The notes beneath the pieces are model-generated. The model did no database searches. It saw only the letters and a program-made list of their open reading frames with translations, and was not told the origin of the DNA. From NCBI GenBank assembly GCA_964407165.1, contig CAYOUJ010000007.1:1-61901 (forward strand): a DNA stretch of 61,901 bases. The letters run 5' to 3'. Shown here in pieces: positions 51,120 to 61,000 of this stretch (position 1 is the stretch's first letter; each line of letters opens with the position of its first letter). Both the position numbers and the translations under genes were made by a program. This DNA comes from CAZPKH01 sp964407165. GTDB taxonomy: Bacteria; Bacteroidota; Bacteroidia; Bacteroidales; Muribaculaceae.

Positions 51120-51165
51120 TCGATGGCCCGTCGATAGTCTGTCGATAGACTCTCGGCGGGCCGTC
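51120..51165. repeat. ATCGATGG / GTCGATAG word array with partial inverted partner
   Basis: ATCGATGGCCC, GTCGATAGTCT, GTCGATAGACT words, then CGGCGGGCC, which can fold back on GATGGCCCG. It fills most of the 90-bp gap between tyrS and uvrB. Confidence 0.55.
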
Positions 51166-51190
51166 GCCCATAAAACTCCTCCACACTCTC

Positions 51191-53263
51191 ATGGACTTCA
51201 AACTGCACTCCGCATACAAGCCCACCGGCGACCAGCCACAGGCCATAGACCATCTGGTGCAAGGGCTCAACGACGGCAATCCGGCGCAGACCCTGCTCGG
51301 CGTCACCGGCTCCGGCAAGACCTTCACCATGGCCAACGTCATCGAGCGGGTGCAGCGGCCCACGCTCATCCTCAGCCACAACAAGACCCTGGCCGCGCAG
51401 CTCTACAGCGAGTTCAAGCAATTTTTTCCCGAGAACTCGGTGCAGTATTTCGTGAGCTATTACGACTACTACCAGCCAGAGGCTTATATCCCGTCGGTCG
51501 ACAAGTACATCGAGAAAGACCTGATGATCAACGACGAGATTGACAAACTTCGCCTGGCAACAACCTCGGCGTTGCTCTCAGGGCGCCGCGACGTGGTGGT
51601 GGTAAGCTCCGTGTCGTGCCTCTACGGCATCGGCAACCCCGCCGACTTCCATGAAAACGTGGTGGAGATACGCATCGGCCAGCAGCTTGCGCGCAACGTG
51701 TTCCTGCGCTCGCTGGTCAACTCCCTCTACTCCCGCAACGAGGTCGAGCTTTCGCGCGGCACCTTCCGCGTCCGCGGCGACACCGTCGACATTCGCCTGG
51801 CCTACGAGGAGATAGTGGTCCGCGTCACATTCTGGGGCGACGAGGTGGAGTCCATCGAGACCGTTCACCCAGTCGACGACGTCCCCCTCGGGTCGCACGA
51901 CGTCTTCAAGATTTTCCCCGCCAACATCTTCGTCACCTCCCCCGCGCGCATCCATACGGCGTGCCACCAGATCGAGGACGATATGTTTCGGACCGCCGAG
52001 GCGTTCCGCTACGAGGGGAAGCTGATTGAGGCACAGCGTATCACCGAGCGCGTCAACTATGACCTGACGATGATACGCGAGGTTGGCTACTGTCCCGGCA
52101 TCGAGAACTACAGCCGCTACTTCGACGGCCGCGAGCCGGGCATGCGCCCCTTCTGCCTCCTCGATTATTTCCCCAAGGACTTCCTCACCATAATCGACGA
52201 GAGCCACGTCACCATCCCGCAGATACGCGCCATGTATGGCGGCGACGTCTCGCGCAAGGCCAACCTCGTCGACTACGGATTCCGCCTTCCCGCGGCACTC
52301 GACAACCGTCCGCTCAAGTTCGAGGAGTTTGAAAGCCTGACCCCGCAGACCGTATACGTCAGCGCCACTCCCGCCGACTATGAGCTGGCGCGCTCAGAGG
52401 GCGTGGTGGTCGAGCAGATAATACGCCCCACGGGTCTGCTCGACCCCGTGATAGAGGTGCGGCCATCGGTCAACCAGATCGACGACCTGCTCGAGGAGAT
52501 GCAGCTGCGCATCGAGCGCGACGAGCGCGTGCTTGTCACCACGCTGACCAAGCGCATGGCCGAGGAACTCAACGACTATCTGCAGAAGCTGCGCGTCAAG
52601 TCGGCGTACATCCACAGCGACGTCGACACTATGGACCGCGTGAAGATACTCGACGGGCTGCGTGCCGGCGAGTTTGACGTGCTCATAGGGGTCAATCTGC
52701 TCCGCGAAGGCCTCGACCTGCCGGAGGTCAGCCTTGTGGCCATCCTCGACGCCGACAAGGAGGGCTTCCTCCGCTCACACCGGTCGCTGACGCAGACAGT
52801 CGGTCGCGCCGCCCGCAACCTCAACGGCACCGTCATTATGTATGCCGACAAGGTCACCGACTCCATGCAGCTCACCATCGACCAGACCAACCGGCGGCGC
52901 GCCGCACAGCTGGCCTACAATGAGGAGCACGGCATCACCCCGCAGGCCATCGTCAAGGCTCGCAACGCCATCATCGGCGTCGACGACGCCGACCGCCCGC
53001 TCGGCACCTCCAAGTCGCCCCGCTCTAAGCCCGGACAGACCTCCCGCAGCGGCCGCGACCTGCAGCCCTACGAGATGGAGCTCAACGGCCAGGTGGACTA
53101 TGCCGCGGACCCCGTCGTGCCGTACATGTCGAAGGAGGAGCTCCGCAAACTCATCGAGCTGCGCAACGACCAGATGCTACTCGCCGCCAAAAACATGGAG
53201 TTCATCGAGGCCGCCCGACTCCGTGATGAGATTATCCACCTCCGCTCCCTCCTCGGAGAGTAA
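51191..53263 (+). CDS. uvrB: Excinuclease ABC subunit B
   Basis: A 690-residue UvrB, the damage-checking helicase of nucleotide excision repair. Seen: Walker A GVTGSGKTFT (37-46), the beta-hairpin YYDYYQPEAYIP, the helicase box DESHVT, ATPADYE, LVTTLTKRMAEEL, GVNLLREGLDLPEVSLVAILDADKEGF written in part as GVNLLREGLDLPE, and TVGRAARN. The C-terminal UVR domain (KNMEFIEAARLRDEI) binds UvrC. Complete and typical. Confidence 0.97.
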   Translation: MDFKLHSAYKPTGDQPQAIDHLVQGLNDGNPAQTLLGVTGSGKTFTMANVIERVQRPTLILSHNKTLAAQLYSEFKQFFPENSVQYFVSYYDYYQPEAYIPSVDKYIEKDLMINDEIDKLRLATTSALLSGRRDVVVVSSVSCLYGIGNPADFHENVVEIRIGQQLARNVFLRSLVNSLYSRNEVELSRGTFRVRGDTVDIRLAYEEIVVRVTFWGDEVESIETVHPVDDVPLGSHDVFKIFPANIFVTSPARIHTACHQIEDDMFRTAEAFRYEGKLIEAQRITERVNYDLTMIREVGYCPGIENYSRYFDGREPGMRPFCLLDYFPKDFLTIIDESHVTIPQIRAMYGGDVSRKANLVDYGFRLPAALDNRPLKFEEFESLTPQTVYVSATPADYELARSEGVVVEQIIRPTGLLDPVIEVRPSVNQIDDLLEEMQLRIERDERVLVTTLTKRMAEELNDYLQKLRVKSAYIHSDVDTMDRVKILDGLRAGEFDVLIGVNLLREGLDLPEVSLVAILDADKEGFLRSHRSLTQTVGRAARNLNGTVIMYADKVTDSMQLTIDQTNRRRAAQLAYNEEHGITPQAIVKARNAIIGVDDADRPLGTSKSPRSKPGQTSRSGRDLQPYEMELNGQVDYAADPVVPYMSKEELRKLIELRNDQMLLAAKNMEFIEAARLRDEIIHLRSLLGE

Positions 53264-53265
53264 GG

Positions 53266-53305
53266 CCTTAAGCCTTAAAACTTTAAAGATTTAAAGACTT
53301 AAAGA
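53266..53305. repeat. ACTTAAAG / TTTAAAG word array
   Basis: GCCTTAA, GCCTTAAA, ACTTTAAAG, ATTTAAAG, ACTTAAAG words fill the gap between the uvrB stop and the ygiQ-type gene. Confidence 0.65.
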
Positions 53306-53309
53306 AGAT

Positions 53310-55130
53310 ATGTATAAGGGCGATGCATGGCTGCCGACAAGCGCCAAGGAGATGAAGGCCTTGGGCTGGGACTACGTCGACGTGATCCTCTTCTCGGGGG
53401 ACGCCTACGTCGACCATCCCTCGTTTGGAGCCGCCGTCATCGGCCGCGTGCTACAGAGCCACGGCTACCGCGTGGCCATCGTCCCCCAGCCCAACTGGCG
53501 CGACGACCTCCGCGACTTTCGCAAGCTTGGGCGCCCGCGCCTTTTTTTGGGCGTCAGCGCCGGAGCCATGGACTCGATGGTCAACCATTACACCGCCAAC
53601 CGCCGCCTGCGCCACGACGATGCATATACTCCCGACGGGCGCCACGGCATGCGCCCCGACTATCCTACGATAGTCTACACTAAGATACTCAAGGAGATAT
53701 GGTCCGACGTGCCCGTGGTGATCGGCGGCATCGAGGCCTCAATGCGCCGCGTGAGCCATTACGACTATTGGCAGGATCGCCTCCGCCCCTCCATACTCCT
53801 CGACGCCCCCGCCGACATCCTTGTCTACGGCATGGGGGAGATCACCGTCACCGCCATCGCCGACCATCTTGCCCAAGGCGGCAAAATAGCCGACCTGAAA
53901 GATCTTAAGCAAACGGCAATGCTCCTCCCCCTCGACGAGATGCCACGTCAGGGTGACGAGCATAACATACTGCTTGGCAGCTTTGAGAAATGCCTGCGTG
54001 ACAAGCGGGCGCAGGCCATGAACTTCCGCGACGTCGAGACGCAGAGCAACCGCATGGAGGGCGCGATCCTCTGGCAGCCCCACGGTGAGCAGGTGGTGCG
54101 CGTAAACCCCATGCTGCCGCCCATGACCACCGAGCAGGTCGACGCCGCCTTCGACCTCCCGTACACGCGCCTGCCGCACCCGCGATACCGCGGCAAGACC
54201 ATCCCCGCCTACGAGATGATACGCCACTCGGTGTGCATGCACCGCGGATGCTTCGGCGGCTGCGCTTTCTGTACCATCTCAGCCCACCAGGGCAAGTTCA
54301 TCGCCTCCCGCTCCAAGGAGTCGATACTCCGCGAGGTGCGCCAGGTCACACAAATGGAGGACTTCAAGGGCTACATCAGCGACCTCGGAGGCCCGTCGGC
54401 CAACATGTACGGCCTGGGCGGCCGCAACCTCAAGGCGTGCCAAAAGTGCACGCGCCCCTCATGCCTGCATCCCAAGGTGTGCCCCAACCTTGACACCGAC
54501 CACTCCCGCCTGCTTGACATCTATCACGCCGTCGACGCCCTCCCCGAGGTAAGGAAATCGTTCGTCGGCAGCGGCGTGCGCTACGACTTGTCGATGCACC
54601 ACACGGGGCGTCCGGAGGTCGACGCCGCCAACCGTCGCTACAACGAGGAACTGATAGCCAACCACGTCAGCGGGCGCCTGAAAGTGGCCCCCGAGCACAC
54701 AGCCGACCATGTGCTCTCCATCATGCGCAAGCCGTCGTTCGAGCTGTTCTACGACTTCAAGCGCATCTTCGACCGCGTGAACCGCGAGCACGGCCTGCGC
54801 CAGCAGCTCATACCGTATTTCATCTCCAGCCACCCCGGCTGCACCGAGGTCGACATGGCCGAGCTTGCCTGCCGCACCCGCTCGCTGAAGATGCACCTCG
54901 AGCAGGTGCAGGATTTCACGCCCACGCCCATGACCCTCTCCACCGAGATCTTCTACACCGGCATCAATCCATACACCGGCGAGCGGGTGTTCACTGCCAC
55001 CACCCCCGAGGAGAAGCTTGCCCAGCGCAAATACTTCTTCTGGTACGACCGCGCCTACCGCGTCGACATCACCCGCTCCCTCCAGCGCCTCCACCGCCCC
55101 GACCTCATCCGCGCCCTCTTCGGCAAATAA
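53310..55130 (+). CDS. YgiQ-family radical SAM protein
   Basis: A 606-residue protein with a cobalamin-binding-like N-terminal fold (DVILFSGDAYVDHPSFG; GVSAGAMDSMVNHYT; VVIGGIEASMRR) and a radical SAM core with Cys314-x3-Cys318-x2-Cys321 (CFGGCAFCTISAHQGKF). Further cysteines (CQKCTRPSCLHPKVCP) follow the core. The YgiQ family is conserved but its reaction is unknown. It lacks most of the C-terminal DUF3362 tail of the longer homologues. It starts 46 bp after uvrB and could be read from the same message. Confidence 0.9.
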   Translation: MYKGDAWLPTSAKEMKALGWDYVDVILFSGDAYVDHPSFGAAVIGRVLQSHGYRVAIVPQPNWRDDLRDFRKLGRPRLFLGVSAGAMDSMVNHYTANRRLRHDDAYTPDGRHGMRPDYPTIVYTKILKEIWSDVPVVIGGIEASMRRVSHYDYWQDRLRPSILLDAPADILVYGMGEITVTAIADHLAQGGKIADLKDLKQTAMLLPLDEMPRQGDEHNILLGSFEKCLRDKRAQAMNFRDVETQSNRMEGAILWQPHGEQVVRVNPMLPPMTTEQVDAAFDLPYTRLPHPRYRGKTIPAYEMIRHSVCMHRGCFGGCAFCTISAHQGKFIASRSKESILREVRQVTQMEDFKGYISDLGGPSANMYGLGGRNLKACQKCTRPSCLHPKVCPNLDTDHSRLLDIYHAVDALPEVRKSFVGSGVRYDLSMHHTGRPEVDAANRRYNEELIANHVSGRLKVAPEHTADHVLSIMRKPSFELFYDFKRIFDRVNREHGLRQQLIPYFISSHPGCTEVDMAELACRTRSLKMHLEQVQDFTPTPMTLSTEIFYTGINPYTGERVFTATTPEEKLAQRKYFFWYDRAYRVDITRSLQRLHRPDLIRALFGK

Positions 55131-55154
55131 GGAGGGCGGCCGTCCCGGCCGCAC
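55131..55154. repeat. GGAGGGCGGCCGTC-CGGCCGCAC element, copy 1
   Basis: A 24-bp GC-rich near-palindrome (GGCGGCCGTCCCGGCCGC) that begins at the first base after the TAA of the YgiQ gene. Two more copies are at 56392-56415 (identical) and 56458-56481 (one change). Confidence 0.75.
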
Positions 55155-55197
55155 ATTCCCGCCCCACGTCATCATCCGTGTTGCTTATCAGTCCTAT

Positions 55198-56373
55198 ATG
55201 AAACATTTCACTCTGTCCCTTTTAGTCGCACTCTTTCTGCTGGGTTGCTCCTCGGAAGCCTCCCGCCACGGCCTCTACACACCGCTCTATCAGCCGGAAT
55301 ACGCCTCCGGCCTCCGCATACTCACCGACAACGACTCCGTCAACTCCCTCATAGTCACGCTCTGTCCTTGGCAGGGCGCCGATTCCACTAACGCCACCTC
55401 GCTGATGGTAATCCGCGACGGCTCCGAGGCTCCCGAAGGATTTGACGGGCAAGTCATCCACGGCGATGCCCGCCGCATAGTCTGCATGTCGTCGACACAC
55501 GTGGCCATGCTCGATGCCCTCGGCGCCGTCGACCGCGTGGTCGGCGTCAGCGGCATCGACTATATATCAAACCCTTACGTACAGGCCCACCGCGACACCA
55601 TCGCCGATGTCGGCTATGAGGGTAACATCGATTACGAGCGCCTCGCCGCGCTCGCCCCCGACCTCGTCATGCTCTATGGTGTCAACGGCATGAGCACCAT
55701 GGAGCCAAAGTTGCGCGAGTTGGGCATACCGTTCATATATATAGGGGAGTACCTCGAGGAGTCGCCGCTGGGCAAGGCGGAATGGCTCATGGCCGTGGCC
55801 GAGGTGACAGGCCAGCGCGAGCGCGGCCGCGAAGTTTTTAGCAAAATCCCCGCCAACTACCACTCCCTCTGTAAACTGGTCGCCGATTCTGTCACAGGGC
55901 GACCGGAGCGGGGCGGCGCCCTCGCGCCCCGCAGTGTCTCGCGTCTCCCCCGCGTCATGGTCAACACCCCCTACGGCGACCAATGGGTCATGCCCTCTAC
56001 CGGCAGCTACGTTGCGCGCCTGATAGCCGATGCCGGTGGCCAGTATGTGTACACAAAAAACACATCCAACGCCTCGCAGCCCATCGACCTCGAGGAGGCT
56101 TACATGCTCGCCTCCACTGCCGACCGCTGGATTAACGTCGGCCAACTCACCTCGTTGGCAGAATTAAAGAGCCGGTTCCCCAAGTTCGCCGACACGCGCC
56201 CCGTCACCACCGGCCAGGTCTGGAACACCACCCTTGCCGTCACCCCCGCCGGCGGCAACGACTACTGGGAGAGCGGCATCATCCACCCCGACCTCGTCCT
56301 CCAGGACCTTATCAAAATCTTCCACCCCACCCTCCTCTCCGACCGCCCCTTCACCTACTATACCCGCCTGTAG
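55198..56373 (+). CDS. Periplasmic metal-chelate-binding lipoprotein (BtuF/FecB-like)
   Basis: A 391-residue lipoprotein with lipobox LLGC (Cys17) and a class III solute-binding fold: RRIVCMSSTHVAMLDALGA, RVVGVSGIDYISNPYVQ, IDYERLAALAPDLVMLYG, then a long linking helix and PRVMVNTPYGDQWVMP. Such proteins bind iron-siderophore, heme or cobamide for ABC import; no permease gene is adjacent. Residues about 235-249 (RPERGGALAPRSVSR) are coded by an inserted 27-bp palindromic element between helix and strand, probably a surface loop. The ATG at 55198 is chosen because the upstream in-frame codons lie in the previous gene. Confidence 0.85.
   Translation: MKHFTLSLLVALFLLGCSSEASRHGLYTPLYQPEYASGLRILTDNDSVNSLIVTLCPWQGADSTNATSLMVIRDGSEAPEGFDGQVIHGDARRIVCMSSTHVAMLDALGAVDRVVGVSGIDYISNPYVQAHRDTIADVGYEGNIDYERLAALAPDLVMLYGVNGMSTMEPKLRELGIPFIYIGEYLEESPLGKAEWLMAVAEVTGQRERGREVFSKIPANYHSLCKLVADSVTGRPERGGALAPRSVSRLPRVMVNTPYGDQWVMPSTGSYVARLIADAGGQYVYTKNTSNASQPIDLEEAYMLASTADRWINVGQLTSLAELKSRFPKFADTRPVTTGQVWNTTLAVTPAGGNDYWESGIIHPDLVLQDLIKIFHPTLLSDRPFTYYTRL
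55905..55931 (+). repeat. In-frame GC-rich palindromic element inside the lipoprotein gene
   Basis: A 27-bp element, GGAGCGGGGCGG then CGCCCTCGCGCCCCG. It is identical over all 27 bases to the third copy inside the zinc-ribbon gene (61324-61350), but read in a different frame: here ERGGALAPR, there SGAAPSRP. Confidence 0.85.
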
Positions 56374-56383
56374 CGACGCGCCC

Positions 56384-56518
56384 TCAAGTCCGGAGGGCGG
56401 CCGTCCCGGCCGCACGCCACAGAGGCTGTCTACTTCCCCCACGTCGCCCTCAAGTACGGAGGGCGGCCGTCACGGCCGCACGCCACAGAGGGCGTTTACC
56501 CGCCCCACGTCGCCAACG
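56384..56518. repeat. 66-bp tandem repeat, two units
   Basis: Two direct units of about 66 bp (CGCCCTCAAGT, CGGAGGGCGGCCGTC, CGGCCGCACGCCACAGAGG, ...CCCACGTCG). Each contains the GGCGGCCGTC/CGGCCGC element (56392-56415; 56458-56481). They lie 3' of the lipoprotein gene in the convergent gap. No gene here. Confidence 0.8.
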
Positions 56519-56523
56519 CCTGA

Positions 56524-56586
56524 CGACGTTGGGCGACGAAGGCGACGCGAGGGCGCGTCGCCTCCAATCCGTCGCGTCGCCTCCTA
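56524..56586. repeat. GGCGACGCG palindromic cluster
   Basis: GGCGACGAAGGCGACGCGAG and GCGCGTCGCCTCC, then CGTCGCGTCGCCTCC: inverted copies of the words seen at 7985-8030. It ends three bases before the stop codon of the leftward phosphatase gene. Confidence 0.65.
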
Positions 56587-56589
56587 ACG

Positions 56590-57885
56590 TTACCGGCCGT
56601 AGCCCTCTATTTTCTTGAGGTAGTAGTCGCGAAGGTCGGTCCAGCGGTAGTAGGGGCCGCTGACGGGCTGCACGGGCAGCCGCCGCTCCTGCTCGTTGAG
56701 AAGCACTTTGACAAGGATGTCACCTTCGCCGCCGACGGGGCGGTAGAAAATCATCTGGATGTTGCTCCCCATGGGGAAGATTTCGTAGTTGTGCCACTGC
56801 GAGGCCACGGAGTCGAGGTCGTTGATCTCGCGGCCGTAGTCGTCAAGCTCCATCAGCACAGTCAGCGGCATCAGTATCGTCTCGTGTCCAAAGCGCAAGT
56901 TGGCGCCGTTGCGGCCGGTGACGAGCGCCGTGTCGGCGCTGAGTATGATGTTGCGCAGCAGCGACGACTGCAGCATCGGCATCACGTTGCCCGTCAGCTT
57001 GGTGTTGCCGTGGTCGAGGAACCAGCGGGCGTTCTGGTACGTCCAATATTCCGTCAACTCATCGTCGGTGAACAGGTCGTAGGGGGCGTATTGCGGGAAC
57101 GTGCTGTATTCCAGGCTCTGGGCATTGGCGGCGATGTTGTAGAGATAGTGGAAGAGCTGCGGCAGGTCGATGCTGTCGGCGGCAAACGTGGCGTCGGTGA
57201 AGATCTTGTCGATGAACGAGGTTCCCGTGTGATGCTTCTTGCCGAACTCTCGCAAGGCCTCGCGTCCCCGGTCGCGCATCTGCACGACGTACACCGAGTC
57301 GACGCCCGACAGGTCGCGGCGGCCTATGTAATACATGGTCGAGGCGGAGGCGTCGGAGGTGATTTGCAGCCGCGGGTTGGCGGCGAGCATCTCCTGCAGC
57401 TCGTTGTCCATCGACAGTATGCAGCGTATCACCACTGAGCTGTTGGCGTTTACGTAAGCCGAGTCGGCAAACACCTGCGGGAAATTAGCCACCATCCGGC
57501 GTGCTATCTGGCGGTGCTGCTGGGCGCCCAAGGGGGTCAGCTCGCCGTCGCGGCCGATGGAGGCCGCGGCTATCTCGCGCAGCTGTGCTAAAAGTTCGGT
57601 GCCGCGGGGGGTTAGCTTGCCGTTGCGCTCGGCTATCTCGAGCATGCGCACCGGCTCGTTGTACGCCTTCTGGCCTATGTGCCATCGGCTTCCGTGGCGG
57701 CCGTAGTGCTCGATGTGGAATGGCTCATAACCCTCCGGCGCAGGTGCAAGCGCGGGGGGCGACAGGCGAGTGTACGGGTAGGCGTAATAGTTGTTTGCCG
57801 TCTGCCGGCGCGCCTCGTCGGGCAGCGAGGCCAGCAGGGTGATGGTCGCCAGTGCGCAGACCAGCGTCAGGAGTGTACGTTTCAT
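56590..57885 (-). CDS. Histidine-acid phosphatase family protein (phytase/MINPP-like)
   Basis: A 431-residue exported phosphatase. Signal peptide about 1-20. The active-site motif is YGRHGSRW (Arg63, His64, Gly65), and the C-terminal proton-donor motif appears as RFGHETILMPL (His-Glu). Between lie helical segments (MVANFPQVFADSAYVN, RCILSMDNELQEML) as in multiple-inositol-polyphosphate phosphatases of Bacteroides. So a role in releasing phosphate from inositol phosphates in the periplasm is likely, though not proven. The start at 57885 (MKRTLLTLVC) is behind a TATCTTTG box at 57903-57910. Confidence 0.83.
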   Translation of the reverse strand: MKRTLLTLVCALATITLLASLPDEARRQTANNYYAYPYTRLSPPALAPAPEGYEPFHIEHYGRHGSRWHIGQKAYNEPVRMLEIAERNGKLTPRGTELLAQLREIAAASIGRDGELTPLGAQQHRQIARRMVANFPQVFADSAYVNANSSVVIRCILSMDNELQEMLAANPRLQITSDASASTMYYIGRRDLSGVDSVYVVQMRDRGREALREFGKKHHTGTSFIDKIFTDATFAADSIDLPQLFHYLYNIAANAQSLEYSTFPQYAPYDLFTDDELTEYWTYQNARWFLDHGNTKLTGNVMPMLQSSLLRNIILSADTALVTGRNGANLRFGHETILMPLTVLMELDDYGREINDLDSVASQWHNYEIFPMGSNIQMIFYRPVGGEGDILVKVLLNEQERRLPVQPVSGPYYRWTDLRDYYLKKIEGYGR

Positions 57886-57921
57886 GGGCTTTGAATTTTT
57901 GGCAAAGATACAAAATTTTTT

Positions 57922-57988
57922 CAATGCATAATGCATAATTAGGCCATCCGGATGGAATTATGCATTATGCATTGTGCATTATGCATTG
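57922..57988. repeat. ATGCATA word array with inverted partner (hairpin)
   Basis: AATGCATAATGCATAATT (57923-57940) and AATTATGCATTATGCATT (57956-57973) are exact complements over 18 bp with a 15-nt loop (itself with CCATCCGGATGG). Another copy, GTGCATTATGCATTG, follows. It sits between two divergent genes, upstream of both promoters. Confidence 0.88.
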
Positions 57989-58081
57989 ACGGAGGGTTAA
58001 TGTTTCGTAATGAATGTTAATGTTTAAAGCCTATATCCTTTATTTTTGTAAATTTGAACTTTTAAAGATTCACAAACAGTA

Positions 58082-61000
58082 ATGGATAAAGTATATAAAG
58101 TATTGATATTGCTGATTTTGGCTGTCGCGACGACAGCCAACGGCGTCGCGGCAAGCGTGTCACCACCCGTCACAGAGGTGGCCACGGGCTTTCACTCGAT
58201 GGGCCTGCTCGACTCCGACCGCAACGAAAAGTTGCCGTACACAGTCACTTACGATTATTACGACAACGCGCATACCATAATCAAGGATGCGCTGGTCAAC
58301 GTCTTCGACAGCAACGCCGAGCAGGTCGGGCACGTCGAGATACAGATGGACGAGAGCCGCCGCTGCACGCGCGTCGATGTGCTACCATGTCTGCCGCGCC
58401 ACTTCTTCCGCGACGATGCGGCCTCCTGTGCCTTGGTCGTGGAGGTCGACTACACCAACTCGCTTGGTACCGAGGTCACCTGTGTACGCGTTTACGACAT
58501 CGCAACCGCCTCGCTCCTTGAGGAATACAACGCTAAGTATGTGGACTATCGCCCGGGTGACAGTCCCCGATTGATACTCCGCTCGACAGTCGAGGAGGAG
58601 GACGAGGAGGGCAATCTCCTCGACACCCTTTACGAGTTCATCGTGCTCGAGCCGGCGCGCGGGCTGGCGCTCAAGCCCCGTTTCAGCTGGGATCCGCGCG
58701 TAAGCACCTCGTTGACAAAGCACTCCGAGGAGTTTGGCAACGTGCTGATGTTCACCCCCCGCGGTGGCCGCGCGGCCTTCGCCATCGCCCACTACGAGTG
58801 GCCCTACATCGACCCCGAGTCGGAGGCCGACTACACCCGCCTGCCCACCCCGCTCGAGGGCAACCACTTCGTCGTCGAGCTGTACGATGAAGATTATGAG
58901 CCGGTTGACACACTGTCTTTGCCCGTTGAGCAGCGCTCCGACTACTTCTATACCAAATACGCCCTCGGAGGCTTCCTCGGTGGCGACGACCTTTGCGAAG
59001 ATGTATATAGCGATGGCTACAAACTGCTGATTACCAAAAATTACAGCGGCTATGAGGAGGGCGACGACACGTCGTATGGTATCGTCATCTACGATGCTTC
59101 CGGCCGTCAGGTAACCACACTTGCCGACGAGGTAACCTCCTGGCGTGAGCTGCGACCGGTGCGCGGTGAGCGCCAGGTGTCGTTCCTTAAGGAATATTAC
59201 CGCAAAACATCAGAATATCTGATGGTTGACCTCTCTACGGCGGAGCAGGTGGGCTGCTTTCCCGAGACACTCGACGGGATGACCCTTGGCAACTGCTTCG
59301 ACCGCTGGCCAACGGCTGACGGTTACCGCTATCTCTTTGACATCGAGACGTGTACCGTCGATGGCAACGGCACCGTCACCGCCCGCATGGGGTGGTACGA
59401 CACCGATGCCACACCCTTGCGCTACGACGAGTTTACCCTCGGCGAGGGCTTCCACACCTTCACCTCTAACGTCGAAGCCGACTGCCTCTCACCCTTCACC
59501 TTCAACACCGACGCTTACTTTGAGTATTTGGGCGTGGCCACCATGACTGACACGCTGGGCAATATCCACACCCCTCTGGTGCTCGTCAACGACCGCGGTG
59601 ACGTGCTGATGCAGCTCGACGCCCCTGACTTCCATTCCCAGATTCTGGACTATGGCATGCTCAATGACTCAACGCTTTACGCCTGCTTTGACCGTGACAC
59701 CACGCCCCTTCCTTACGGTCAGCTGGTCACTGTAAAGTTGCCTCTGACCACGTTTGAGGAGGGCGGCGAAGGTACTCCCGCCAACCCCTACCGCGTGTCC
59801 ACGGCCGGTCAGCTGGCACTCGCAGCGCGCTATCCCGACGCCGCTTTCCGCCTCGTCGGCGATGTGGATATGAGCATTGCGGGCGACACCTGGGAGCCTA
59901 TTCCTGAGTTCCGAGGCATCTTGCGCGGCGACGGTTACTGTATTAAAGATTTGACACTCAGGTGCTCAGACACTCTGGCGGGTCTCTTTGCCAACCTCGA
60001 TGGCGCCAGCGTCACAGGCGTACACCTTACCGATTTTAATATTTTTGCACCCGGCGCCCGCAAAGTCGGCGCCCTCGCCGGCGCGGCGACCGGAAACAGC
60101 TATGTGTCAGGCTGTTCGGCCATGTGTCTTGACGCCTCGGCAGGAGTCTCGGCTACGGCGGGCGGCCTGATAGGGGAGTGCTCCGGCAAAGCCCGCGTGG
60201 AGGCCTGCGCTGCTGTCGGCAGCATAAACGGCGGCTCGCGCCTCGGCGGCATAGTCGGCATGGCTTCCAACGGTACGACCATATCCAATTGCCACGCTGA
60301 CATGACGTTGGCTGAGGCAGACACTATAGGTGGAATCGTAGGCACAGGCAACGGCGTCATTGAGCGCTGCGTAGCCCACGGCGAGATTGCAGGGGAGCTG
60401 CAAGGCGGCATAGTCGGCTGTTACACCGGTGAAAAGGATGGCGCCGTGCACCATAATGTCACCGCAAACGGCTCCGTTGCAGGGATTGTTTTCAAAGCCA
60501 ACGCCTTGGTCGACAACTATGTGCAGCCGGAGGCGACGCAAGAGTGGCTTCAGGCGCTCGGATATCAGTTTGGCAACCATCAGCTTGCCCCGTGGGCGAT
60601 GTGGATGGAGCGGCCGCGCATGCACTATGAGCACGTCCTGCTGCGCTCCTTCGGATTCACTGACAGCAAGTTGGCCGTCAGCGGTAACGAGCCGTTTGCC
60701 GTAGCCGTCGACTTCGACGACTATGCCCCGGAGCACATCTCAGTCCGCTATTCAGGCCCTTGCGAGGTCACCGACACGGTCGTCGGCAACGGATATATAA
60801 TCTACACATTCAGCCCGTTAGGCAACGGGACACTGACCCTGCAAACCTTTACCGTCGACGGTCTCCACGACGAGTGCATCGTCACTGTAACTGACTATGT
60901 TGGCCTCAACAATCTCCAAGTTGCCAATAGTCTGTCCTACGACGGCTATGCCGTGACTGCAGCCGAAAACGTTGAGATAACCATCTATGACCTGGCGGGC

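Noticed and set aside
55018..55197. Longer N-terminus of the binding lipoprotein from 55018
   Set aside because: It overlaps the end of the YgiQ gene and a repeat element. The ATG at 55198 starts a proper lipoprotein signal.
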